In this document: in pieces, positions 1-7,493 of the stretch | How positions within the stretch are numbered: the first letter of the stretch is position 1 | Layout: the number at the start of each line of letters is the position of its first letter | DNA from: Oxalobacteraceae bacterium UBA6704 | GTDB lineage: Bacteria > Pseudomonadota > Gammaproteobacteria > Burkholderiales > Burkholderiaceae_D | NCBI GenBank assembly: GCA_002454505.1 | Contig: DKJA01000210.1 | Span: 1-25,822 of the forward strand | Direction: 5' to 3' | Length of the DNA stretch: 25,822 nucleotides | The notes under the pieces: model-generated | Database searches by the model: none | Told to the model about the DNA's origin: nothing | Seen by the model: the letters and a program-made list of their open reading frames with translations, nothing else | Made by a program: the position numbers and the translations under genes

Positions 1-350
1 CGCCGGAGCAGTTCCTGCTGTGGTTCCACCACCTGCCGTGGAGTTATGCGATGCCGTCCGGGCAGACGCTGTGGAATGAACTGGTGACGCGCTACGACCG
101 CGGCGTGACCGAAGCGAAGGACCTGCGCGCGCGTTGGGAAAAGCTGAAGCCGTTCATCGACGAACGCCGCCATGACGAAGAGATGCAGCGGCTGAACACG
201 CAGGTCAAGGAAGCGCAGTGGTGGCGCGATGCCAGCGTGGCGTATTTCCAGTCCGTGTCCGGCCTGCCGCTGCCGGCGGGGTCGCCGGCGCCGGCAAAGA
301 CGCTGCAGGAATACAAGGCCATCAAGTTCCCGTACGCCGTGGGGCACTGA
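1..350 (+). CDS. aguA: Alpha-glucuronidase (GH67), C-terminal end, partial
   Basis: The reading frame is open from base 3 to the TGA at 348-350, so this is the end of a gene that begins before the window. An in-frame ATG at 51 is internal, not a start. The visible 115 or so residues begin PEQFLLWFHHLPWSYAM and continue with SGQTLWNELVTRYDRGV and EAQWWRDASVAYFQS, which match the conserved C-terminal domain of GH67 alpha-glucuronidases. These enzymes release (4-O-methyl-)glucuronic acid from the ends of xylan-derived oligosaccharides. The catalytic carboxylates lie upstream and are not visible. The tail LPAGSPAPAKTLQEYKAIKFPYAVGH looks like a normal family C-terminus. A LacI regulator follows on the same strand, which suits a carbohydrate-use locus. 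The family call is firm; substrate detail is inferred. Confidence 0.88.
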   Translation, partial: PEQFLLWFHHLPWSYAMPSGQTLWNELVTRYDRGVTEAKDLRARWEKLKPFIDERRHDEEMQRLNTQVKEAQWWRDASVAYFQSVSGLPLPAGSPAPAKTLQEYKAIKFPYAVGH

Positions 351-360
351 ATCGGGCCAA

Positions 361-398
361 TGTGTGCGCTAACATCGGCGGGGCGCCGATGTTAGAAT
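361..398 (+). promoter_or_regulatory. Operator-like site, dyad and promoter upstream of the first lacI gene
   Basis: TGTGTGCGCTAACA (361-374) has a CG near its centre and is partly symmetric, like LacI-family operators. It overlaps a perfect 11-bp inverted repeat: CTAACATCGGC (369-379), a 5-nt spacer, then GCCGATGTTAG (385-395). A possible promoter lies within the dyad: CTAACA (369-374), 18 bp, TAGAAT (393-398). Together these suggest autoregulation of the downstream lacI gene. The dyad could instead act as a hairpin after aguA, but no T-tract follows it. Confidence 0.5.
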
Positions 399-483
399 GG
401 CAGATCAATCAGCGGAACAGCGGGTGCAGCGGGGGCTGCGCCGCAGTATCATTTCCGCAGCAGCCAACTACTAAAGCAGCCAC

Positions 484-1608
484 ATGACAACTATAAAGGC
501 GAACAGCTCGCCAGGGGAAGCACCGCCGCCGGTCCGCAAGGCCGGCGCGGAGAAACCGGGCGTTCCAACGATGTCCGACGTCGCCAAGCTGGCCGGCGTG
601 TCGCCGATGACGGTATCGCGCGTGATGAACGGCGACCCGAACGTGCGGCCCGCCACGCGGCGCAAGGTCGACGAGGCCGTGGCCGCGCTGAACTACGTGC
701 CGAACCAGGCGGCGCGCCGCCTGGCCGGTGCCCGCGCGGTGCGCATCGGCTTCCTGTACAGTAACCCGTCGGCCGGCTACCTGAGCGAATTCCTCGTCGG
801 CCTGCTGAACCAGGCCAGCATCCATAACGTGCAGCTGGTCGTCGAGAATTGCGAAGGCGGCAGCGAGTGGGAACTGCAGACGCGCCGGCTGATCGACAAT
901 GGCGTCGACGGCATCATCCTGCCGCCGCCGCTGTGCGACACACCCGGCCTGATCGAACTGATCGCGCAGGCCGACATGCCGGCGGTGGCCGTCGCCTGCG
1001 GCCAGCCGGACGAACGGGTCGGCGCCGTCAGCATCGACGACTACCAGGCCGCGTACGATATGACGAGCCACCTGATCTCGCTGGGCCACCACCGCATCGG
1101 CTTCATCATCGGCCACCCGAACCAGACGGCCAGCGGCCGCCGCCTCGAAGGCTACCGGGCCGCCATCGCGGAGAAGGGGGCCGATGCATCGCCGAACCTG
1201 ACGCTGCAGGGCATGTTCACGTACCGCTCGGGCCTCGACGCGGCGGACACGCTGCTGAGCCTCGAACCGCGGCCGACGGCGATCTTCGCCAGCAACGACG
1301 ATATGGCCGCGGCCACCGTCGCCATCGCCCACCGCCTGGGCCTCGACGTGCCGGGCGACCTGACGGTGGCCGGCTTCGATGACACCGCGCTGGCCACGAC
1401 GATCTGGCCGGAGCTGACGACGGTGCGCCAGCCCATCACGCAGATGGCGGAAACGGCGGTGCAGTTCCTCGTCCGCCAGATCCGCGCCCAGCGCGACGGC
1501 AGCACCGAGGAGCCGGAACACATCGTGATGGACTTCTCGCTGATCCGCCGTCAGTCCGATGCCGCACCGCGCCGCCGGCCCAAGATGGCCGGCAAGACGC
1601 AGGGGTAG
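484..1608 (+). CDS. LacI-family transcriptional regulator
   Basis: The 374-residue protein has the standard LacI layout. The helix-turn-helix covers about residues 30-50 (MSDVAKLAGVSPMTVSRVMN), the hinge helix follows (YVPNQAARRLAG), and a periplasmic-binding-protein-like effector domain fills the rest, starting RIGFLYS and including the typical FASNDDMAAA and VAGFDDT segments. The first 29 residues are a proline/alanine-rich extension. An in-frame ATG at 571 would remove it exactly before the HTH; neither start has a strong ribosome binding site, so the start is uncertain. The gene lies 133 bp after a GH67 alpha-glucuronidase, so a sugar or sugar-acid effector linked to xylan or glucuronate use is plausible but unproven. 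It ends at a tandem of hairpins. Confidence 0.9.
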   Translation: MTTIKANSSPGEAPPPVRKAGAEKPGVPTMSDVAKLAGVSPMTVSRVMNGDPNVRPATRRKVDEAVAALNYVPNQAARRLAGARAVRIGFLYSNPSAGYLSEFLVGLLNQASIHNVQLVVENCEGGSEWELQTRRLIDNGVDGIILPPPLCDTPGLIELIAQADMPAVAVACGQPDERVGAVSIDDYQAAYDMTSHLISLGHHRIGFIIGHPNQTASGRRLEGYRAAIAEKGADASPNLTLQGMFTYRSGLDAADTLLSLEPRPTAIFASNDDMAAATVAIAHRLGLDVPGDLTVAGFDDTALATTIWPELTTVRQPITQMAETAVQFLVRQIRAQRDGSTEEPEHIVMDFSLIRRQSDAAPRRRPKMAGKTQG

Positions 1609-1636
1609 GGGACTGTCCCTGCAAGGGCCTGTCCCC
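1608..1636. repeat. Short hairpin directly after lacI
   Basis: GGGGAC (1608-1613) pairs with GTCCCC (1631-1636), and inside it CCCT (1617-1620) pairs with AGGG (1624-1627). The structure overlaps the last base of the lacI stop codon and has no T-tract. It looks like an intergenic palindrome rather than a classic terminator. Confidence 0.5.
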
Positions 1637-1653
1637 GGGGTAGGGTTTGACTT

Positions 1654-1738
1654 AAAACCGGTGACAGGCTCCATTTTCTGAGTAATGTTTCCAGAAAAAT
1701 GGTCGGTCCGCCGCAGCGGCCTGTCACCGGTTTTTTTT
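1654..1738 (+). terminator. Long two-level hairpin with T-tract after lacI
   Basis: AAAACCGGTGACAGG (1654-1668) is perfectly complementary to 1720-1734, a 15-bp stem extended by one more pair (C1669-G1719). Inside it CCATTTTCTG (1671-1680) pairs with CAGAAAAATGG (1692-1702) with one bulged A. Eight Ts follow at 1731-1738. On the plus strand this should end lacI transcription. The last Ts overlap the stop codon of the opposite-strand HlyD gene, so the two genes converge here. Confidence 0.7.
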
Positions 1739-2624
1739 AACTCATCCGCCGCGCTCGGGCCACCGGCGGCGCAATGCTCACCGTGCAAGTCGTCCCCGCC
1801 ACCAGCGGCACATCGCGCGGCACCGTATCGAGCCGGATCCGCACGGGAATGCGCTGCGCCAGCCGCACCCAGTTGAACGTGGGGTTCACGTCGGCCAGCA
1901 GTTCGCGGCCGGTGGTGGCGTCGCGGTCGGTGATGCCGCGGGCGATGCTCTCGATGTGGCCGTGCAGCGCGATGCCGTCCAGCAGCCGCACGTCCACCAG
2001 CGCGCCCGATTTCAGCAGCGGCAGCTTGGTCTCCTCGAAATACCCCATCACATAGAACGACGTGCTGTCGATCAGCGCCAGCTTCGCCGCGCCGACGGCG
2101 GCGAAGTCGCCCGCGTACACGTGCAGGTTCGTCACGTAGCCGGTCACCGGTGCGCGCACGACGGTGCGCCGCAGGTTCAGCTGCGCCAGCTTGCGCGCGG
2201 CCAGCGCGGCCCGCCATTGCGCGCCCGCGCTGCCGGCGGCAAAGGCGGCCGTTTCGCGGTTTTCCAGCGACACCAGGTCGTCGTCGAGTGCCGCGCGGCG
2301 TTTCGCTTCGCTGCCGCGGCGCGACTTTTCCACCTGCTGCACGGCGAGCGCCGCGTCGGCCGAGGCCAGCGCGCTCGCATACCGGGCATCGTCCACCACG
2401 AACAGCACATCGCCTTTCTGCACCAGCTGGTTGTCGCGCACGCGCACTTCGGTGACCACGCCGGCCACGTCGGCGCTGATGGTCACCACATCCGCTTTCA
2501 CGCGGGCGTCGCGGGTCCACGGCGATTCCATGTAATGGTCCCAGCCCGCCTTGCCGGCATACAGCGCGGCGAGGACGAGCAGCAGGGTGAAGCAAAGGCG
2601 AAACAGCTTGGTGGCGACGGTCAC
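1737..2624 (-). CDS. HlyD/EmrA-type membrane fusion protein (AaeA-like efflux adaptor)
   Basis: The 295-residue protein has an N-terminal membrane anchor (about residues 6-24, LFRLCFTLLLVLAALYAG). The biotinyl-lipoyl half-motif follows (ISADVAGVVTEVRVRDNQLVQKGDVLFVVD, residues 49-78), then an alpha-helical hairpin rich in A, E and R, then the second half-motif (VVRAPVTGYVTNLHVYAGD) and a beta-barrel. This is the periplasmic adaptor that links an inner-membrane pump to an outer-membrane channel. The start is GTG at 2624 with only a weak upstream GGA. The gene sits 37 bp after a DUF1656 gene and downstream of a FUSC pump gene, the same set as in E. coli aaeXAB, so aromatic carboxylic acid efflux is the likely role. 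The actual substrate is unknown. Confidence 0.9.
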   Translation of the reverse strand: MTVATKLFRLCFTLLLVLAALYAGKAGWDHYMESPWTRDARVKADVVTISADVAGVVTEVRVRDNQLVQKGDVLFVVDDARYASALASADAALAVQQVEKSRRGSEAKRRAALDDDLVSLENRETAAFAAGSAGAQWRAALAARKLAQLNLRRTVVRAPVTGYVTNLHVYAGDFAAVGAAKLALIDSTSFYVMGYFEETKLPLLKSGALVDVRLLDGIALHGHIESIARGITDRDATTGRELLADVNPTFNWVRLAQRIPVRIRLDTVPRDVPLVAGTTCTVSIAPPVARARRMS

Positions 2625-2661
2625 GGTTCGAGGGTTCCGGTAAGGTTTGAATAAAAAGAAA

Positions 2662-2862
2662 TCAGGCGTACAGGCAGGCGGTCAGCCCGCCGAAGATGCA
2701 GACCAGCAGCGCGAGCCGCACCAGCGCGGGATGCCACGCGCGGCGGTAGACGCCGGCGGCACCGAGCACGCGGTCCAGCACGCCCTGCAGCAGCAGGCTG
2801 GCCAGGAACACGGGCAGCAGCGTGGGAATCAGGATGCCGAAGACGGCCAGTTCACGGGGCAT
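2662..2862 (-). CDS. DUF1656 small membrane protein (AaeX-like)
   Basis: This 66-residue protein has two hydrophobic segments (about residues 7-30 and 48-65) separated by a basic, aromatic loop (VYRRAWHPALVR), typical of the DUF1656/AaeX family found with FUSC-type efflux genes. The ATG at 2862 is preceded by GGAG six bases upstream and is preferred over an in-frame TTG at 2868. The gene overlaps the end of the FUSC gene by 11 bp, which implies translational coupling. The molecular role of the family is not established; a small accessory subunit of the pump is the usual assumption. Confidence 0.85.
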   Translation of the reverse strand: MPRELAVFGILIPTLLPVFLASLLLQGVLDRVLGAAGVYRRAWHPALVRLALLVCIFGGLTACLYA

Positions 2863-5002
2863 GGACAACTCCGGTGGGCTGCGGCAGCTGGTCCAGCAGC
2901 GAGGTGTGGATCGAATGAAGGTCGGCGACGACGGCCTTCAGGTGCAGGTCGTTCGGCGCCAGCGCCAGCGCGGCGCGCACGGCCGGGCCGGTGGCCAGCA
3001 CGGCATCGACGGCGGCGCGGCACGTGTCCGGTCCGGGCGCGCGCAGGTAGGCGGCAAGGCCGGCCAGTGCGGCGTTCAGGGCGGTGTTCAGCACGCCGGC
3101 GCCGTAAGTGGCGGCGAGGGCGCGCAGCTCGATGATCGAGTGGCCCAGTTCCAGCAGCGTCAGGCCCTGGCGCACCACGGCGCGCGTTTCCGGCGACGGC
3201 GTGGGCCCGGCCGCCGCGTTCAGCTGCGCCAGCAGGTCGCGCACGCGGTTGTCGAAGCGGTGGCGCAGCCGTTCGCCGCGGCCGCGCAGCCGCGCCGTGC
3301 ATGTGGCCAGCGCTTCGCGCCACAGCGCGGCGGCCACGTGGGCGCGGTTGCCCATCGTATGCTCGGGCAGCACCACCATGAAGATCACCCAGGCCAGCGC
3401 CACGCCGACGATCTGGCCCAGCATGCCGTTGCTCAGCGCCTGCACGTCGTAATGCATCTGGTTCAGCGGTGCCAGGAACTGGCTGCTGAACATGCCCATG
3501 CCGATGCCCACGCCGGCCCGTTTCGGGTCCGTCATCAGCCAGGCGGCCAGCGCCAGCAGCGGCGCCGTGGCCAGCATCAGCATCGGGTAGCCGGCCGCGC
3601 GGGCGACAAGCAGGTATTCGGTAACGAACGTCAGCGGTGCGGCGACGAGAAAGCCGGTCAGCACCTGCGTCACCAGTGCCGTCGGCCGGGGCGAGCTGGA
3701 AGCGAGCGCGCAGAAGATCGTCGTCATCAGCAGTGCCATCGCCATCTGCGGCCAGGCCAGCCAGTACCACAGCGCGGCGGCGGCCAGCAGCGCGCAGGCG
3801 GCCCGTACGCCGGACGCGGCAACGATCCACGGCGGCGTCTTCGGCGCATAGGCCTGCGGTTCGCTGACCGCCATCCGCCGCTTCTGCGCCAGGCCGTGAT
3901 ACAGGCCTGCGAACGTGACCAGGTTGCGGGCATAGCGCTCGGCCAGTTCGGTGGCCGTGTCGAAGTCGATGCGCCAGTGGTCGTCGCCGGCGGGCAGTCG
4001 GGCGCGGGCCGCTGCGGCCGCATGGTGCAGGGCAGCCGGCAGCGGATCGAGCGGTGCGCCGGCCGCATTGCCGCTGCGGGCCAGCGCACCGGCCAGCGCC
4101 TGCGCCAGCAGCGCTTCGATCGGCGCAAGCAGGGCCGGCACCGGCGACGCCGGCTCGGCGCGCAGGCGGTCCAGCAGGCGGTGCAGCGTGTAGAACGTCG
4201 TCAGCGCCGCCATGAAGGCGCCGTTGAACGCATGCAGCTGGCGCGTCTGTCCATGCTCGCCCGTCTCGAAGAAAGCGGCGGCGCGGCCCGATTCCAGCGC
4301 GGCGATGTCGGCGGCGAAACGCAGGTGGTTCAGCTCCGCCTCGGCCGGCGACAGCCCGTGTTCCAGCACCTGGCGGCAGAAGCCGAGAAAGCGTTCGTAG
4401 CGCGCCTGCACCGTGCGCATCACATGCGAACCGTGGTAGCGGGGCAGCATCACGTCGTGGACGATGGCCGCCACCAGCACGCCCAGGCCTACCTCCGTGG
4501 TGCGCGTGACGGCCAGCGTGAACACGCCGGCCGGCGCGTCCAGCGCGGGCACGGCGATCATGCAGGCCGTGTAGCCGGCCAGCACGAAGCTGTACGACTG
4601 CTGGTTGCGGTGCATCGCCGCGCCGGCCGTGCACAGCGCCACCCACGCGGCCATGCCGGCGAACAGCGGCGGTGCCTGCTGGGGGAACAGCGCGACGAGC
4701 AGCAGCGCCGCGCCGCAGCCGACGATCGTGCCAAGCAGGCGGTAGAAGGCCTTCTCGATCACCATGCCGGACGATGGCAGCGCGAGGATGAAGGTGGTGG
4801 TCATCGCCGTGAACGGCGAGTCGAGGCCGAGCCGGAAGGCCAGCCACAGCGCGGCAAAGGCCGCGGCCAGCGTGCGGACGACGAACAGCAGGCGCTCGCC
4901 GTCGGCGGCGGCCCAGCCGCGCAGTTCGCGGCGCAGCCACGGTGCTGCGTGAAGGAAGAAGGAAGGACGGGACGGTGATGCGGGGGCAGGGTCGGGTGTC
5001 AT
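2852..5002 (-). CDS. FUSC-family inner-membrane efflux protein (AaeB-like)
   Basis: The 716-residue protein has the duplicated FUSC architecture. There is a hydrophobic N-terminal bundle (about residues 40-190, including FTAMTTTFILALPSSGMVIEKAFYRLLGT), a soluble helical domain of about 200 residues, a second hydrophobic bundle (about 385-520, with MTTIFCALASSSPRPTALV), and a soluble C-terminal helical tail. Members such as AaeB export aromatic carboxylic acids. The two repeat signatures (TTFILALPSSG and TTIFCALASSS) mark the internal duplication. The ATG at 5002 has no strong ribosome binding site. The gene lies 40 bp after marR and overlaps DUF1656, and with the HlyD and NodT partners it would make a complete envelope exporter. 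The substrate is inferred from family only. Confidence 0.9.
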   Translation of the reverse strand: MTPDPAPASPSRPSFFLHAAPWLRRELRGWAAADGERLLFVVRTLAAAFAALWLAFRLGLDSPFTAMTTTFILALPSSGMVIEKAFYRLLGTIVGCGAALLLVALFPQQAPPLFAGMAAWVALCTAGAAMHRNQQSYSFVLAGYTACMIAVPALDAPAGVFTLAVTRTTEVGLGVLVAAIVHDVMLPRYHGSHVMRTVQARYERFLGFCRQVLEHGLSPAEAELNHLRFAADIAALESGRAAAFFETGEHGQTRQLHAFNGAFMAALTTFYTLHRLLDRLRAEPASPVPALLAPIEALLAQALAGALARSGNAAGAPLDPLPAALHHAAAAARARLPAGDDHWRIDFDTATELAERYARNLVTFAGLYHGLAQKRRMAVSEPQAYAPKTPPWIVAASGVRAACALLAAAALWYWLAWPQMAMALLMTTIFCALASSSPRPTALVTQVLTGFLVAAPLTFVTEYLLVARAAGYPMLMLATAPLLALAAWLMTDPKRAGVGIGMGMFSSQFLAPLNQMHYDVQALSNGMLGQIVGVALAWVIFMVVLPEHTMGNRAHVAAALWREALATCTARLRGRGERLRHRFDNRVRDLLAQLNAAAGPTPSPETRAVVRQGLTLLELGHSIIELRALAATYGAGVLNTALNAALAGLAAYLRAPGPDTCRAAVDAVLATGPAVRAALALAPNDLHLKAVVADLHSIHTSLLDQLPQPTGVVHAP

Positions 5003-5042
5003 GTGGTTGTCAACTGCGGCCCGCCCGCATCAGCAGGGCCGC

Positions 5043-5537
5043 TTACGTATTGTCCAGGTTTTCCAGCTGCCGGCGGAACAGCTGTTCCTGCAGGCGCAGA
5101 TCTTCTTGCGTGTAGCCGTCGTAGGCGCGCGTCGTGCGCTGCCAGACTTCCGGCATCACTTGTTCGATCAGCCGGCGGCCGGCGTCCGTCAGCGAGATCA
5201 TCACGCAGCGCCGGTCGCCGGGGCGGTTGCCGCGGGTGACCAGGCCCTGCTCTTCCAGGTCGTTGCAGACGCGGGTCAGGTTGGCCGGCTTTTCCATGCA
5301 GGCCTCGCCCAGCGTCGACGCGGTGGACGTTTCGTTCTCCGACCCGTACAGCACGGCCAGCACCATATAACTTGCATCGACCAGGTCGTACTTGCGCAGC
5401 ACGGAATTCGACAGGTCCTTCATCCGCTTCTGCACGTGGTACGTCATGCGCAACAGCCGCATCAGATCTTCCGGAAATGCCGGGATCCGGGCGTGGATAT
5501 TGTGCAGGCGCTTGTTGGTCGCGTCGAAACTGCTCAT
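5043..5537 (-). CDS. MarR-family transcriptional regulator
   Basis: The 164-residue protein has a MarR winged helix. The recognition helix region is EKPANLTRVCNDLEEQGLV and the wing is GDRRCVMISLTDAGRRLIE. The ATG at 5537 is preceded by AGGAG seven bases upstream; an upstream in-frame TTG at 5564 lacks such a site. MarR proteins typically repress linked efflux genes and release DNA when a phenolic or similar ligand binds. Unusually, the gene lies inside the operon, between the NodT and FUSC genes, and has its own candidate promoter. The extra cysteines (EACMEK, RVCND, RRCVM) could permit thiol-based sensing, but that is speculation. Confidence 0.92.
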   Translation of the reverse strand: MSSFDATNKRLHNIHARIPAFPEDLMRLLRMTYHVQKRMKDLSNSVLRKYDLVDASYMVLAVLYGSENETSTASTLGEACMEKPANLTRVCNDLEEQGLVTRGNRPGDRRCVMISLTDAGRRLIEQVMPEVWQRTTRAYDGYTQEDLRLQEQLFRRQLENLDNT

Positions 5538-5571
5538 CTGAGCACTCCTGTGCTGAAAAATCAAAAACCCG

Positions 5572-5602
5572 ATTGTACTAGGCGTTGCACTAAGGTAAAT
5601 TA
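5572..5602 (-). promoter_or_regulatory. Candidate marR promoter and operator
   Basis: On the minus strand TTTACC (5594-5599), a 16-bp spacer and TACAAT (5572-5577) form a plausible -35/-10 pair upstream of marR. The motif TAATTTACCTTAGT (5589-5602) overlaps the -35 box. A near copy, AATTACCTAGT, lies at the promoter of the first gene of the operon (7302-7312). Two matching sites at the two promoters of a MarR-containing operon suggest the MarR operator. The region also holds a direct repeat, TTGTACTA / TTGCACTA, on the plus strand. Confidence 0.45.
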
Positions 5603-5612
5603 TTTTCGTACC

Positions 5613-7061
5613 TCAGCCGGGGCCGAAACCACCTCCCAGCGCCGTCATCAGGGTCGCATAATTGTCCAGCCGCGCGCTTTCCACGCGCAGCAGCTGGTCC
5701 TCTTCGCTCAGCAAAATCAGCTGTGCCCGCATGGTGCCGACAGCATCCGTCATGCCCGCGCGGTAGGCCCGGTCGGCCAGCGAACGGGCCCGTTCGGCGG
5801 TGGCCAGCGCCCGTTCGGCGAGGTGCTGCTGCGCGTCGGCCGACTGTATCTTTGCCACCACATTTGCCACGTCGGCCAGCGCCTGCACCAGCGTGGCGTT
5901 GTACTGCTCCACGGCCAGATCGTACGCCGCCGTCTCCGCATCGAGCTGGCTGCGCAGCCGGCCGCCTTCGAAAACGGGCAGGCTGACGGCCGGCGTGAAG
6001 CCCAGCGTGCGGCTCGATGCATCGAAAAAGCGCGAGAAGCCGAAGGCCTGCAGGCCGGCAAACGCCACCAGGTTCAGGTTCGGATAAAAGGCGGCGCGGG
6101 CGCCGTCGATGCGCCTGGCGGCCGCTTCCACGCGCCAGCGCATCGCCGCGATGTCGGGCCGGCGGCCCACCAGTTCGGCCGGCAGCACCGACGGCAGCGC
6201 GGCAACCGTGCGCAATGCGGGCGCGGGCCGGACGATCGTCGCGCCGGCACCCGGGCCCTGGCCGGTCAATGCCGCCAGCTGGTAGCGCAGCACGGCGATC
6301 GATTCGCCGATCTCTTCGTGCTCGCGGCGGCCGGCCGGCAGCGTCGTCTCGATGGTGGCCACGTCGATCGCGCTGGCCAGGCCGGCCTTCTGCCGGCGCC
6401 GCACGATGTCGAGGATCTTCTGGCGCTGGGCCAGGCTGTCGGCCACGCTGTCGCGCAGCGCATGGCGGTACCACAGCTGGATATAGGTGCGCATCACGGC
6501 CGTCTGCAGCGACAGCTGTGCCATCCGTTCGTCGGCCGCGGCGGCGCGGCTGTCGCCCACCGCGGCGGCCAGCATGTCGTGATGGCGGCCCCACACGTCC
6601 AGGTCGTAGGAACCGGTCAGCGTGGCCGCGTTGTACCAGGCCCAGTTGTCGGCCAGCGGCGGTGGTGCCGTGCCGCGTTCGGAGAAGCGTTCGCGCGTGG
6701 TGGCCGCATTGGCGTCGATACGGGGCCGCCCGGCCGCTTCGGCAATGCCGGCCAGCGCCTCGGCATGCCGCACGCGGGCATGCGCCACCTTCAGGCCGGG
6801 ATTGCCGGCCAGCGCGGCGGCCATCAGACGGTCCAGCTGGGGGTCGCCGAATGCCTGCCACCAGGCGTCGCCCGGCCATGCCGCCGGCGCGCCGGTGTCG
6901 AACGCGGTGCCGGCAGCGAGGTCATTGGCCGCCAGCATGTGCGATTGCGGCGCACGGTGTCCCATATCGGCACAGCCGGCAAGGGCCAGCAGCGCGGCGG
7001 CAGCGGCGGCGGCCAACGGTGCCAGCTTTGGCAGTGCCAGCTTCGACGGAGCAAGCTTCAT
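5613..7061 (-). CDS. NodT-family outer-membrane efflux lipoprotein
   Basis: The 482-residue protein starts with a lipoprotein signal peptide ending LLALAGC, with the lipidated cysteine at residue 30. It continues with two TolC-like outer-membrane efflux repeats: PAAWPGDAWWQAFGDPQLD, the typical NodT entry motif, at about residues 58-76, and the second repeat from about residue 300 (RRPDIAAMRWRVEAAAARID region). It forms the trimeric outer-membrane channel of a tripartite exporter. It starts five bases after the DUF4148 stop codon, so the two are co-transcribed, and it precedes marR and the FUSC pump gene. The family call is firm; its pairing with the FUSC and HlyD partners is inferred from the operon. 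Confidence 0.92.
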   Translation of the reverse strand: MKLAPSKLALPKLAPLAAAAAAALLALAGCADMGHRAPQSHMLAANDLAAGTAFDTGAPAAWPGDAWWQAFGDPQLDRLMAAALAGNPGLKVAHARVRHAEALAGIAEAAGRPRIDANAATTRERFSERGTAPPPLADNWAWYNAATLTGSYDLDVWGRHHDMLAAAVGDSRAAAADERMAQLSLQTAVMRTYIQLWYRHALRDSVADSLAQRQKILDIVRRRQKAGLASAIDVATIETTLPAGRREHEEIGESIAVLRYQLAALTGQGPGAGATIVRPAPALRTVAALPSVLPAELVGRRPDIAAMRWRVEAAARRIDGARAAFYPNLNLVAFAGLQAFGFSRFFDASSRTLGFTPAVSLPVFEGGRLRSQLDAETAAYDLAVEQYNATLVQALADVANVVAKIQSADAQQHLAERALATAERARSLADRAYRAGMTDAVGTMRAQLILLSEEDQLLRVESARLDNYATLMTALGGGFGPG

Positions 7062-7065
7062 CGGC

Positions 7066-7275
7066 TTATTGCGCGATCTGCTTCTTCGTTTGCGCGACGT
7101 CCATGTCGCTTTCCGTTTCGACCAGCGTGCCGTTCCGGCGCGCTTCGACCGCCTGGGCGTGGACTTCCGCGCGGGTCAGCCGATGCGGTTCGGGGGCCTG
7201 GGCCTGGTCGGCGGCGCAGGCGGTGCCGGCAGCGGCCAGCGTGGCGGCGGCAAGCAGAAGGCGGAGGGTGGTCAT
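7066..7275 (-). CDS. DUF4148 small secreted protein
   Basis: This 69-residue protein has a signal peptide (MTTLRLLLAAATLAAAGTAC, cleavage probable after ACA). The mature part, LTRAEVHAQAVEARRNGTLV, is the DUF4148 signature common in Burkholderiales. Its function is unknown. It is the first gene of the efflux operon, immediately before the NodT gene, which is an unusual place for this family and hints at a periplasmic role connected to export or to an induced stress. A promoter with a perfect -10 box lies upstream. Confidence 0.82.
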   Translation of the reverse strand: MTTLRLLLAAATLAAAGTACAADQAQAPEPHRLTRAEVHAQAVEARRNGTLVETESDMDVAQTKKQIAQ

Positions 7276-7301
7276 GGCATTTCCCGGCAGATCGCGTGGT
7301 G

Positions 7302-7338
7302 ACTAGGTAATTATATCTATGGATTATACATTAGTGAA
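7302..7338 (-). promoter_or_regulatory. Promoter of the efflux operon with candidate MarR site
   Basis: On the minus strand TTCACT (7333-7338), 17 bp, then a perfect TATAAT (7310-7315) lie about 35 bp before the DUF4148 start. The motif AATTACCTAGT (7302-7312) touches the downstream side of the -10 and resembles the sequence upstream of marR. A bound repressor there would block transcription. A second TATAAT lies at 7323-7328 but has no good -35 box. Confidence 0.55.
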
Positions 7339-7432
7339 ATAGCTTGTCCGGATAGGGGCAATAAGGAATCCATATGAGGCATGAAGCGCGCGTGCATGCA
7401 CCCTGGCGGTGCGGCGGGCCCGCACTTCGCCC

Positions 7433-7462
7433 TGGACAATTGTGGAATGGAAATTGCATAAC
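7433..7462 (+). promoter_or_regulatory. Candidate promoter of the CheW-domain gene
   Basis: TGGACA (7433-7438), an 18-bp spacer and CATAAC (7457-7462) form a possible sigma-70 promoter. Transcription would begin near 7469, which fits translation from 7494 and argues against the upstream ATG at 7374. Confidence 0.35.
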
Positions 7463-7493
7463 GGAATTCCTTTTCTACCGAAAATCACATCCC

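Noticed and set aside
51..350. A complete 99-residue gene starting at 51
   Set aside because: The frame is open to the left edge and the upstream residues match GH67, so 51 is an internal methionine.
409..2595. A 728-codon minus-strand frame crossing lacI and the HlyD gene
   Set aside because: It spans a strong terminator and two well-supported genes in other frames, and its product resembles no family.
2822..7310. Long plus-strand open frames opposite the FUSC, marR and NodT genes
   Set aside because: They are antisense to well-supported genes and their translations are low-complexity R, Q, A and G-rich sequences without any recognisable motif.
7374..7493. Upstream start for the CheW-domain gene with an AAGGA site
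   Set aside because: The 40 added residues contain rare codons and no conserved pattern, and a possible promoter lies inside them. It remains an alternative, not the main call.
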